Part shown: piece after piece, positions 22,762 through 28,466 of the stretch
How the letters are laid out: each line of letters starts with the position of its first letter
Numbering within the stretch: position 1 is the first letter of the stretch
Virus record (IMG/VR): IMGVR_UViG_3300003323_000810
Coordinates: 1-35,896 of that record
Origin: a virus
Direction: 5' to 3' (one strand)
DNA: 35,896 nucleotides
The notes under the pieces: model-generated
Databases searched by the model: none
Seen by the model: only the letters and a program-made list of their open reading frames with translations
What the model was told of the DNA's origin: nothing
Translations under genes and position numbers: made by a program

Positions 22762-22871
22762 GAAGAAGCCCCGCCCAAATCGTAAACCAGCGTGCTGCTC
22801 TGAATGAGCGCCTGCCAGAGCAGCCGTTCCTCATCCGGCGTGAGCCGGCGCGTTCCTGAAATTGGCGTCAT
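22683..22871 (-). CDS. Small protein, unknown, overlapping the next gene
   Basis: This encodes 62 residues. An AGAGG site lies five bases before the ATG. The first half (R-R-L-T-P-D-E-E-R-L-L-W-Q-A-L-I-Q) looks like a real helix. The second half, which overlaps the Cys-containing gene in another frame, is rich in Ser, Thr, Asn and Cys and may be only a by-product of that overlap. Confidence is low to moderate. Confidence 0.4.
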   Translation of the reverse strand: MTPISGTRRLTPDEERLLWQALIQSSTLVYDLGGASSCTRNNAATVGNGCPTNLCSGRSTSA

Positions 22872-22910
22872 CCGGACCTCTGTCGCACCGGACTCAGCCC
22901 CGATCAAGCC

Positions 22911-23078
22911 TCAGCCGCCGCGCTCCACCGTCCAAAGCCGAACGCACGTAAACGCGAACAGCCCAACCACTGCGCCGATCAGGTCAGCGCCTGATCCCAT
23001 GAACTGCCGACCGAGCACTCCACCCACCACCGCACAGACCACAAGCCCCGAAATCCAGATTGCCACCGTCCTCGCCAT
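22911..23078 (-). CDS. Small two-helix membrane protein
   Basis: This encodes 55 residues. GGGAGG lies nine bases before the ATG at 23078. It has two hydrophobic segments, V-A-I-W-I-S-G-L-V-V-C-A-V-V-G-G-V-L-G and L-I-G-A-V-V-G-L-F-A-F-T-C-V, joined by a short polar turn. Size and topology would fit a class II holin or another small phage membrane protein, but it is far from the endolysin gene. A longer open frame upstream (to 23378) is not supported. Confidence 0.6.
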   Translation of the reverse strand: MARTVAIWISGLVVCAVVGGVLGRQFMGSGADLIGAVVGLFAFTCVRLWTVERGG

Positions 23079-23318
23079 GGGTCCCATCCTCCCACCAGAA
23101 AGCACTCCAGGGAGTAGAGCAGATTTTGGGGGGATGATGAACGCCGCGCGCCGGGCCCCGCCCTGCCTGCAGCCCCTCACCCGGTCTGCACCGGACCCCT
23201 TTTCAGATTCGGAACAAGGCCGACCGATCGAGACATAGGGCGCCGCGACCGACGAGCACACGACGCGCCGAGGTCTGGCTAAGCTCGCCAGGCGCTGCGA
23301 ACTCCACGCACATCGCCA

Positions 23319-23341
23319 GCGTTCCCCGACCAAGGGAACGC
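23319..23341. repeat. Perfect eight-base inverted repeat
   Basis: GCGTTCCC-CGACCAA-GGGAACGC makes a stable stem with a seven-base loop about 115 bases after the terS stop. No T-run follows on either strand, so a simple Rho-independent terminator is not supported. Confidence 0.5.
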
Positions 23342-23368
23342 CAAGCGTTGTAATGTCTGAAGATTTCC

Positions 23369-23390
23369 CGCTGTCCACGCGCTGTCCACG
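23369..23390. repeat. 11-base tandem direct repeat
   Basis: CGCTGTCCACG is repeated twice without a gap. The 11-base period places both copies on nearly the same face of the helix, 65 bases downstream of terS. Binding by the small terminase is possible but not shown. Confidence 0.45.
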
Positions 23391-23454
23391 GTTTCAGTGC
23401 CTTGATCTATCAACGACTTAGCCATCGCCCGCAGTTAGTGCGGCCTTAACTCGG

Positions 23455-23988
23455 TCAGTTGACCGCGCCAGATCCGCCATGCGTCGGCTCGACGTCAGGC
23501 TCGGCGACCTGCTCGGGCGCCGGCGTGCCGTCGGGCTTACCGATCGCCAGTTCGAGCGCGCGCGCGGCGACTTCCCCGAGCTCCTTGCGCACCGTCTCGA
23601 TCACGTCACCGGCTGACTGCGCGTCGATAAAGTCGCCAGGCTTGCCGACTTCCTTGCGGTCGACGAGGTGGCCGAAGAGCTTGGCCTTGACGGTCGAGGC
23701 CTGAACGGCAGCGGAAGGCTGCTCGGTCTTCAGCGCGAGAGCCCGCGCCTCGTCGAGTTCCTCCGCCAAACTCTCCACAGTTACGGCTGTTCTGCGCGTC
23801 ATGTGGCGACGAAGCTCCTCGATTCGGGCTTTCACGGTAGCGTACGTAAGCAGCCGCGATGCGTTGGCCTTGCGAGTGTCCGGGCTCGTGGTCGGATATC
23901 CGGCGGCGGCGTAAGCTTTTGAGCCAATGCCGATTTTGATGTAGGCGTGGGCGAAGCGCTCATGCCGGGGATTTCGCAGCGCGGGCAT
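23455..23988 (-). CDS. terS: Terminase small subunit
   Basis: This encodes 177 residues. The N-terminal N-P-R-H-E-R-F-A-H-A-Y, G-S-K-A-Y-A-A-A-G-Y and T-R-K-A-N-A-S-R-L-L form the helix-turn-helix of the terminase_2 family, followed by V-K-A-R-I-E-E-L and a helical oligomerisation part; the tail from about 150 is Pro/Glu-rich. The protein recognises the packaging site and feeds DNA to the large subunit. The large subunit gene is normally next to it, but here 9.2 kb of other genes, including the sugar cluster, lie between them. The ribosome binding site before the ATG is weak. Confidence 0.85.
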   Translation of the reverse strand: MPALRNPRHERFAHAYIKIGIGSKAYAAAGYPTTSPDTRKANASRLLTYATVKARIEELRRHMTRRTAVTVESLAEELDEARALALKTEQPSAAVQASTVKAKLFGHLVDRKEVGKPGDFIDAQSAGDVIETVRKELGEVAARALELAIGKPDGTPAPEQVAEPDVEPTHGGSGAVN

Positions 23989-24037
23989 GCGACGAGGAAT
24001 GGGGCGAATCGGGGTCGGCAGGCAAGGGGCTGGCCGA

Positions 24038-24250
24038 TCAGGCGGCTCGCTGCTGCTTCGGCTTTCGCGGTCGTGTACCGCGTTTCCATCTCAGGTCGAT
24101 GTCGGGCTCACAAGCCAACCGGCCTTCGACCTGCCAGCGTTGACAAGCGATGTGATCTTGCCGCTCGAAACTGTCTTTCGGGATGGCTCGGCTCAGCGCG
24201 TCGAGAGCTTGGAGGGCAATCGTTGAGCGGGGAGGTCGCTGATGATGCAT
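24038..24250 (-). CDS. Possible small basic protein upstream of terS
   Basis: This encodes 70 residues from an ATG at 24250, although the frame is open to 24361. Third positions are GC-rich and the end (D-I-D-L-R-W-K-R-G-T-R-P-R-K-P-K-Q-Q) reads like a natural basic tail. No ribosome binding site supports this start. It ends 49 bases before the terS start. No family is recognised, and it could be spurious. Confidence 0.35.
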   Translation of the reverse strand: MHHQRPPRSTIALQALDALSRAIPKDSFERQDHIACQRWQVEGRLACEPDIDLRWKRGTRPRKPKQQRAA

Positions 24251-24439
24251 CGCTCGGCGGTTGCGCTTCGTCGTGGTCCTCGCTCGCAGGCTCGCTGCGG
24301 AAAGAAGCGCGCGCACGTGTGGACGCGCAAGCCGATGCATGGAATCGGCGCGGCTTGTCAAATCGATTCGCGGCCACCCGCATTTTTGCTAGGCTTTCTG
24401 ATTGGACAGTATTGCTGACTTATCGCTTGACAGAAATAG

Positions 24440-24462
24440 GGTGTTGTTGGTTTGACAACACC
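24440..24462 (+). promoter_or_regulatory. Hairpin or operator abutting a start codon
   Basis: GGTGTTGT-TGGTTTG-ACAACACC is a perfect eight-base inverted repeat that ends at the base before the ATG at 24463. As DNA it could be an operator; as RNA it would occupy the ribosome binding region of that gene. Confidence 0.5.
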
Positions 24463-24681
24463 ATGCAGCCCACCCAGCACCATCGCCGCGCAACAGCCAT
24501 GCGCATGCTGCGACGAGGACAGATCGACGTGCGCGAGGCGGCGCTGATCGGCAATGTGTCTCGGCAGCGCGTACTCGTGTGGTGCCAGAACGCGGGGCTC
24601 GACCCAGCAGAACGCCGCAAGGAATGGCTCGCGCCGATCCTGGACAGGATGGCGCGGCTGGACAAAAATCCAAGAAAATAG
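24463..24681 (+). CDS. Small helix-turn-helix-like protein
   Basis: This encodes 72 residues. After a basic start (H-H-R-R-A-T-A-M-R-M-L-R-R-G) comes I-D-V-R-E-A-A-L-I-G-N-V-S-R-Q-R-V-L-V-W, a typical helix-turn-helix with the recognition helix S-R-Q-R-V. The protein resembles small phage DNA binders. No Shine-Dalgarno sequence is present; instead a perfect hairpin ends at the start codon. It stands upstream of two tandem palindromes, and could control them or itself (inferred). Frames extending further upstream are unlikely. Confidence 0.6.
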   Translation: MQPTQHHRRATAMRMLRRGQIDVREAALIGNVSRQRVLVWCQNAGLDPAERRKEWLAPILDRMARLDKNPRK

Positions 24682-24723
24682 CGGACTCTCGCATGCTGTA
24701 ACAATAGTTGATCGAGAGCATCT

Positions 24724-24754
24724 TATGTCACCTTGACATATGTCACTGTGACAT
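24724..24754. promoter_or_regulatory. Two tandem palindromic operators, TGTCA-N3-TGACA
   Basis: TATGTCA-CCT-TGACATA (24724-24740) and ATGTCAC-T-GTGACAT (24740-24754) are both perfect palindromes and share one base. Both contain TGTCA-N3-TGACA, spaced 15 bases apart. They lie upstream of the 27-codon frame and the gene at 25011. The binding protein is unknown; candidates are the small regulators at 24463 and 25433. Confidence 0.6.
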
Positions 24755-24831
24755 GCGAGAACACATGCGTTGGCTACGGCCGACCCGCGACGCGACCACG
24801 CGGCAAGATGGGAGCAACCTCGGAGGGAACG

Positions 24832-24915
24832 ATGCAGTTTGTCGTTCTGTCCCTGCGGATCAAATGGAAAGGCCGAACGCTTGTCACGCTCGGCCTCATC
24901 CTGAACCTGATCTAG
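24832..24915 (+). CDS. Possible 27-residue hydrophobic peptide
   Basis: A strong GGAGG lies six bases before the ATG. The peptide starts M-Q-F-V-V-L-S-L-R-I-K-W-K-G-R and ends in a hydrophobic stretch T-L-V-T-L-G-L-I-L-N-L-I. The good ribosome binding site supports translation. Two hairpins follow directly, so it may be a leader peptide; it may also be a small membrane peptide in its own right. Confidence 0.5.
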   Translation: MQFVVLSLRIKWKGRTLVTLGLILNLI

Positions 24916-24925
24916 CTAGGGATAC

Positions 24926-24973
24926 GGGGGCGGTGTTCACAGCACCGCTCCCACTCCGGGGAGGATAGCCCCG
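24926..24973 (+). ncRNA. Two consecutive stable hairpins (possible leader RNA)
   Basis: Hairpin A pairs GGGGGCGGTG with CACCGCTCCC (24926-24952, one G-U, seven-base loop). Hairpin B pairs CGGGG with CCCCG (24957-24973, seven-base loop). They lie between the stop of the 27-codon frame and the gene at 25011. No T-run follows, so they look like a structured leader and not a simple terminator. Confidence 0.45.
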
Positions 24974-25010
24974 TCGGGTTAAGAGTTCAATACCAGCCAC
25001 AGGACAGCCC

Positions 25011-25418
25011 ATGACCACCACCATTCACAGCAACGGCAGCAAATGGGGCGGCGAGCAGCCAGACGACATCAACGCGCTGGTCGACGTGCTCGGCAACTAC
25101 GCCCTGGACCGGACGTTCGAGGATGAACGCTTCGGGAATTTCGTGTTCCCGCATGACAAGCAGCAGGGCATTACCTGCTTCTTCGGCAACTTCGCGGACC
25201 TGAGTCACGTCTTCAGCATCGACACCGACGATGCTGAGGTGATCGCCCGATTGACGACCGCGATCCGCGCCAACCAGCAGCGCCCCGACTATCTCTCGCA
25301 AAAGACCTACCCTGAAGTTGAAGCCGAGCGCGCAGCGCTCGAACACGCAAAGCGGGAAGCTGAAGACGAGAAGCGCAAGACGCAGGCCCGCGCGGTTCTC
25401 GGCCTTGAAGCAGCGTGA
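25011..25418 (+). CDS. Phage protein, unknown
   Basis: This encodes 135 residues. It starts M-T-T-T-I-H-S-N-G-S-K-W-G-G-E-Q and has aromatic-rich R-F-G-N-F-V-F and C-F-F-G-N-F-A-D-L-S-H-V-F strands, then a charged helical tail (E-R-A-A-L-E-H-A-K-R-E-A-E-D-E-K-R-K). It has no membrane segment. A well-formed gene with high third-position GC, but I do not recognise it. Its stop lies 15 bases before the next ATG. Confidence 0.65.
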   Translation: MTTTIHSNGSKWGGEQPDDINALVDVLGNYALDRTFEDERFGNFVFPHDKQQGITCFFGNFADLSHVFSIDTDDAEVIARLTTAIRANQQRPDYLSQKTYPEVEAERAALEHAKREAEDEKRKTQARAVLGLEAA

Positions 25419-25432
25419 GAGGGGCGCGTATC

Positions 25433-25681
25433 ATGACCAGAAAGCCACGCAAGTCAGCATCGGAGCAAAAGCCACGCTCCGAGTTCAAGCCGATGGGCGC
25501 CGCCGAGTTCAACGCGATTTGCAAGCGGCTCAACATCACGCCGAACCGGCTGGCGCACGTGATCGGCATCAGCCCGTCGCTGGCCTACAAGCACGCCCGG
25601 GACGAGCAGCCGGTGTCGAAGATCGTGGCGAAGTTCATGCGGGTGCTCAGCCGTTATGCGATCGACCTCGACGAGGTGTAG
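25433..25681 (+). CDS. Cro/CI-like helix-turn-helix protein
   Basis: This encodes 82 residues from the ATG at 25433, with GAGAGGGG about eight bases upstream; a GTG at 25415 in frame is less likely. After a basic tail, F-N-A-I-C-K-R-L-N-I-T-P-N-R-L-A-H-V-I-G-I-S-P-S-L-A-Y-K is a five-helix lambda-repressor-type DNA-binding unit, the recognition helix being P-S-L-A-Y-K-H-A. It converges with the endolysin gene, five bases apart. A regulatory role is likely, the target unknown. Confidence 0.65.
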   Translation: MTRKPRKSASEQKPRSEFKPMGAAEFNAICKRLNITPNRLAHVIGISPSLAYKHARDEQPVSKIVAKFMRVLSRYAIDLDEV

Positions 25682-25685
25682 CGCC

Positions 25686-26300
25686 TCACGAGCTCGACGC
25701 CGACACATACGCCACCACGCGGCTTTTCGGGTACACGGACTCGGCCACGCGCCGATTGTGGTTGCCCGAGACCACGACCGGATTGCCGCGCCGGTCGAAG
25801 CCCGAAACCACGCCAACGTGCCCGCCGCCGCGCCTGGTCAGCACCACGATCGCGCCGACCCGCGGTTTGACGTGCGGCAGCCGCGCCCAGTCCCTCGCCC
25901 AATTCGGGTTCGGCACGCGGCGCGCAAGATCCGGCGCGATCAGCGCCATGAAGCGGCCGCACCAGACGCGCGCCCAGCCGGTCGGGTTCGTGCCGAGATA
26001 CTTGCGGGCGCGGTCGATAAGCGCCGAGTCTCGGATAGCTGCCGAGGGGCGCCAGCGCGGCACGGGCACGGGTAGCACGGGCTCGATGTAGACCGGCGCG
26101 GTGTCGGGCGGTGGCAGCGCGACGTAGAGCGTCACCGGCTCGTCGCCATGATCATCGGCGCGCAAATGGACCTGCTCCAGCGCCGGCGAAACGGCCGCCA
26201 TTTCAAACGGCGCGCGCACCCATGCGATTTCCGCCACCGCAGCGGACAAGGCCACCGAAATGACGAACGGCGCAACGCTGGACGCATGCCGCTCGGTCAT
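25686..26300 (-). CDS. Endolysin-like peptidoglycan hydrolase with N-terminal membrane segment
   Basis: This encodes 204 residues from the ATG at 26300, which overlaps the previous stop as ATGA. The C-terminal domain (about 88-204) looks like the NlpC/P60-related TIGR02594 phage lysin family: catalytic C114 in R-V-W-C-G-R-F, H161 in G-G-G-H-V-G-V-V-S-G and a polar N180/H181 in S-G-N-H-N-R. These enzymes cut cell-wall peptides. Residues 8-29 (S-V-A-P-F-V-I-S-V-A-L-S-A-A-V-A-E-I-A-W) form a weak hydrophobic segment that could be a signal-anchor-release or a signal sequence. Residues 40-88 are a Pro/Val-rich linker. No holin is adjacent. Confidence 0.8.
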   Translation of the reverse strand: MTERHASSVAPFVISVALSAAVAEIAWVRAPFEMAAVSPALEQVHLRADDHGDEPVTLYVALPPPDTAPVYIEPVLPVPVPRWRPSAAIRDSALIDRARKYLGTNPTGWARVWCGRFMALIAPDLARRVPNPNWARDWARLPHVKPRVGAIVVLTRRGGGHVGVVSGFDRRGNPVVVSGNHNRRVAESVYPKSRVVAYVSASSS

Positions 26301-26512
26301 GCCGCGCCCCGCCAGTAAACCCAGCGTGTGCCGCTGGGTATCGGCTCGGTGCGGCGCATGATCACGCCATCGCTCTGAAGCTCGTCGAGCATGTGGCGAA
26401 CTCCAGTCGGAGACCACATCCCGAGCCGGCGCCATACCTCGCGCGAAGGTGCTGCCTGCTCGGCACCGATTGGCACGGATTCAATCAGCTTTGCGCGATC
26501 GGCCGCCGTCAT
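26297..26512 (-). CDS. Small winged-helix-like protein
   Basis: This encodes 71 residues. A-P-S-R-E-V-W-R-R-L-G-M-W-S-P-T-G-V-R-H-M-L-D-E-L form a helix-turn-helix, followed by a probable wing (G-V-I-M-R-R-T-E-P-I-P-S-G-T-R-W-V-Y). It is coupled by ATGA to both neighbours. A DNA-binding regulator just before the endolysin is likely, but the target is unknown. Confidence 0.6.
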   Translation of the reverse strand: MTAADRAKLIESVPIGAEQAAPSREVWRRLGMWSPTGVRHMLDELQSDGVIMRRTEPIPSGTRWVYWRGAA

Positions 26513-27114
26513 TCCGCAGCCTCGGATTGCTTCACGTGTGACGTTTGCGAGTCGGTTGCAGCCACGACCTTGGCTGCCGCCGTGCCGATCGATCCTGAAG
26601 GCGGTGGCGCATCGGGGATTGCATCGAATGCCGCTTGGCCAATCTGAGCGATGAGTTCCTGCCTGCATTGCTCGCGCGAGCGCGTCGGGGGGCGGCTCGT
26701 GTCTACGATGCCCCAAGGCTCGCCATTCGGACCGTCGTATTTGGCGCGTAGCTCGTCGTATGTAAGCCGGCGTTGTTTCGGCCCTTCGATCGCCAGCCGC
26801 TCGGTTTCCTCGAGCTGTGCGCGCGCGTTGCGCTCCCACTCGGCCGCGTATTTCGGCAACCGCACGTGCTCATCGAGCAGCGGCTTGATCTCAGCGTGCG
26901 TAGTCGGAAATTTGATCGTTTCCTTGACCTTGGCGATGGCCTTCTCGCCGGCCCAGAGCGGATAGCCGCACAGCAACGTGCAGAGATCCGTGATGTAAAT
27001 CTCAGGATCATGCAGGTTTAGCGAAGGGAAGGAGCCCAGATATCTCCGCACGAGCGCCTTGGCCTGGTCCAGGCTCATCGGTTCGAGGGAATGGGTCGAG
27101 AGATCGGAGCGCAT
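26509..27114 (-). CDS. Phage replication-region protein, unknown
   Basis: This encodes 201 residues from the ATG at 27114, with AAGGA eight bases upstream; an ATG at 27078 is an alternative. The first half is helical (M-S-L-D-Q-A-K-A-L-V-R-R-Y-L-G-S-F-P) with L-C-T-L-L-C-G-Y-P-L-W-A-G-E-K-A-I, and the second half is charged and low in complexity. It follows a replisome-organiser-like gene and could be a helicase-loader or replication accessory protein. That is inferred from place only. Its start overlaps the preceding gene by 107 bases. Confidence 0.55.
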   Translation of the reverse strand: MRSDLSTHSLEPMSLDQAKALVRRYLGSFPSLNLHDPEIYITDLCTLLCGYPLWAGEKAIAKVKETIKFPTTHAEIKPLLDEHVRLPKYAAEWERNARAQLEETERLAIEGPKQRRLTYDELRAKYDGPNGEPWGIVDTSRPPTRSREQCRQELIAQIGQAAFDAIPDAPPPSGSIGTAAAKVVAATDSQTSHVKQSEAAE

Positions 27115-27670
27115 TGATCGTCCTTTCGCGAGTATCGTCTTTCGAGCCTGGCCGCGGTGCGTGACTGCCGTTCGCCACAAATCGCGGCGCATCGCGGCGC
27201 AGGAAGCCGTGGAATGTCAGGTCCCAATCGACTTTCGTGGCGCCACTTGAACCGGCCCAGATGCGCATGTCCTCGGCTTTTTCGAGTACGGCTTGGCGCG
27301 AATAGTTGCGCTTGGCGCCTGCCTCGAAATGCTCGGGCTTCGGTTGCCAATCCGCGGACAGCGGATGCTTGCGGGCTCTTACTTTCTTCACTTCCTTTGG
27401 TTGATCTGAATCTTTGGAAGGAGAAGAAAGAGAAAGATCCTGTTGTGACATCGGCGGATTGTCGGCGGATTGTCGGCGGAGTTCGCGGATTTTCCGTTGT
27501 CGCTCCCGGTCGTACGCGCGTCGTTTTTCGGTCGCGGCGTCCACCGGATGCTCGGCGGATTGTCGGCCGACAGCGCCAGCGGCGAACGCCTCCGCGACCA
27601 CCGAAGCGGCGAGCTCCGGGGGTGTTCCGGCGGCGATCAGCCGCGAAACCATGTCGGCTATCGATGTCAC
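27008..27670 (-). CDS. Replisome-organiser-like phage protein
   Basis: This encodes 220 residues. A helical N-terminus (M-V-S-R-L-I-A-A-G-T-P-P-E-L-A) leads into a basic linker (K-R-R-A-Y-D-R-E-R-Q-R-K-I-R-E-L-R-R), a serine-rich stretch, and a domain L-S-A-D-W-Q-P-K-P-E-H-F with R-Q-A-V-L-E-K-A-E-D-M-R-I-W and W-D-L-T-F-H-G-F-L-R-R. This last pattern matches the DnaT-like C-terminal DNA-binding part of phage replication organisers. The role at the phage origin is inferred. Its end overlaps the next gene in another frame for 107 bases, which is long. Confidence 0.6.
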   Translation of the reverse strand: MTSIADMVSRLIAAGTPPELAASVVAEAFAAGAVGRQSAEHPVDAATEKRRAYDRERQRKIRELRRQSADNPPMSQQDLSLSSPSKDSDQPKEVKKVRARKHPLSADWQPKPEHFEAGAKRNYSRQAVLEKAEDMRIWAGSSGATKVDWDLTFHGFLRRDAPRFVANGSHAPRPGSKDDTRERTINALRSLDPFPRTDEPGPGQGARAEISGLLPFAKPA

Positions 27671-27978
27671 GCGCTCACACCCTCCCGCACTACGCGCCCG
27701 CCCCTCACCGTCACCCAGTCGAGCGACGGATAGAACGTAGCTATCGTCTGGGTGTCGTGGCCGAACACGGCATAGGCGCTGCGGCCTGCGTACCGGACGT
27801 GGAAGACGCGGACATTGTCGGGCGTCAGCGCGACGAACGGGGCATCGCCGGCCACCACGGCGCGGACCATGCGCGCATACTGGTCACGAGGCAGATCAAT
27901 GCCGATGCGCTCACGAAATCGGCGCAGAGCATGGATCTCAGTCGCACGCACATGATGGGGAGAGCCGCGCGCCTTCAT
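27667..27978 (-). CDS. Small protein, unknown, between GcrA and replication genes
   Basis: This encodes 103 residues from the ATG at 27978 (ATGA overlap with GcrA). A helical first half (A-L-R-R-F-R-E-R-I-G-I-D-L-P-R-D-Q-Y-A-R-M-V-R-A-V-V) is followed by strands (F-V-A-L-T, V-R-V-F-H-V-R-Y-A-G, A-Y-A-V-F-G-H-D-T-Q-T-I-A-T-F-Y). The strand set near the end recalls small RelE- or Fic-unrelated mRNA interferase-like folds, but that is weak. No function is assigned. Confidence 0.55.
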   Translation of the reverse strand: MKARGSPHHVRATEIHALRRFRERIGIDLPRDQYARMVRAVVAGDAPFVALTPDNVRVFHVRYAGRSAYAVFGHDTQTIATFYPSLDWVTVRGGRVVREGVSA

Positions 27979-28466
27979 GCTGCCTGCTCCCTCCGCTGCT
28001 CGAGCGGCTGATAGGCCATACGGCAATGGCGCGCGCAGTAAGGGCGCTCGGTGAGCGGCTGGGCGCCGCAGAACCGGAATTCGACCGACGCAGGATCGCC
28101 GATCGGCCAGCGGCAATGCTGTTCCCCGAGATCGGCGAACGTCACGGCGCAGTCGCTGTGGTCGGGCGGCAGTTCCTTGATGAGCGGAAACGGGTGCGGA
28201 GATGTCGGCGGCTCATCCGGTCGGCGCAGCTTGATGCGCTTGGGCGCGCGGGCGCGCGGAAATTGGCGCAGGCGGCGTACGGCTCGTGGCTTCGGCGGCG
28301 TGTCGGCGTTGTGCGACAGCCCGAGCCGGTGCACCTTGCCGATCACGCCGTTCCTGGTGATCTCCGACTTGTGCAGCTGGTTGATTTCCGCTGCGCACCG
28401 AGTCGCGGAGACGCCGTCACGCCAAAGTTTGGCCAGCGTCTCGGCCATCGGCTCGGTCCAACTCAT
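27975..28466 (-). CDS. gcrA: GcrA-family cell-cycle regulator
   Basis: This encodes 163 residues. The N-terminal M-S-W-T-E-P-M-A-E-T-L-A-K-L-W-R-D-G-V-S-A and I-T-R-N-G-V-I-G-K-V-H-R-L-G-L form the helix-turn-helix of GcrA, and the C-terminal region holds C-R-W-P-I-G-D-P and F-C-G, P-Y-C-x2-H, the conserved sigma-interacting domain. In Caulobacter, GcrA binds sigma-70 RNA polymerase and activates promoters that carry CcrM-methylated GANTC. A phage copy could redirect host or late phage transcription. It is coupled by ATGA to the adenine methyltransferase upstream, which is notable given the methylation dependence. Confidence 0.9.
   Translation of the reverse strand: MSWTEPMAETLAKLWRDGVSATRCAAEINQLHKSEITRNGVIGKVHRLGLSHNADTPPKPRAVRRLRQFPRARAPKRIKLRRPDEPPTSPHPFPLIKELPPDHSDCAVTFADLGEQHCRWPIGDPASVEFRFCGAQPLTERPYCARHCRMAYQPLEQRREQAA

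Larger units (their letters stand above)
23079..23454. other. 376-base gap after the small terminase gene
   Basis: No convincing gene is seen here. On the plus strand a 34-codon frame at 23132 has a G-run before it but an unlikely composition. The gap holds a strong hairpin (23319-23341) and a tandem repeat (23369-23390). As it lies next to the small terminase gene, it is a plausible place for packaging sites. Confidence 0.4.
24682..25010. other. 329-base regulatory-looking stretch
   Basis: Apart from a 27-codon frame, this stretch has no ordinary gene. It contains two tandem TGTCA-N3-TGACA palindromes, a strong ribosome binding site, and two stable hairpins before the next gene. Confidence 0.5.

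Noticed and set aside
22804-23238. A 144-codon plus-strand frame opposite the small membrane gene
   Set aside because: Pro/Ser/Thr-rich antisense composition; the minus-strand gene has a good ribosome binding site and clear hydrophobic segments.
23947-24462. A long upstream extension of the helix-turn-helix gene at 24463
   Set aside because: The extension is antisense to terS, has no motif, and the AT-rich hairpin before 24463 looks like a control region.
27667-27978. Toxin of a toxin-antitoxin pair
   Set aside because: The strand pattern is only vaguely like small mRNA interferases, no key residues could be matched, and the neighbour is GcrA, not an antitoxin.
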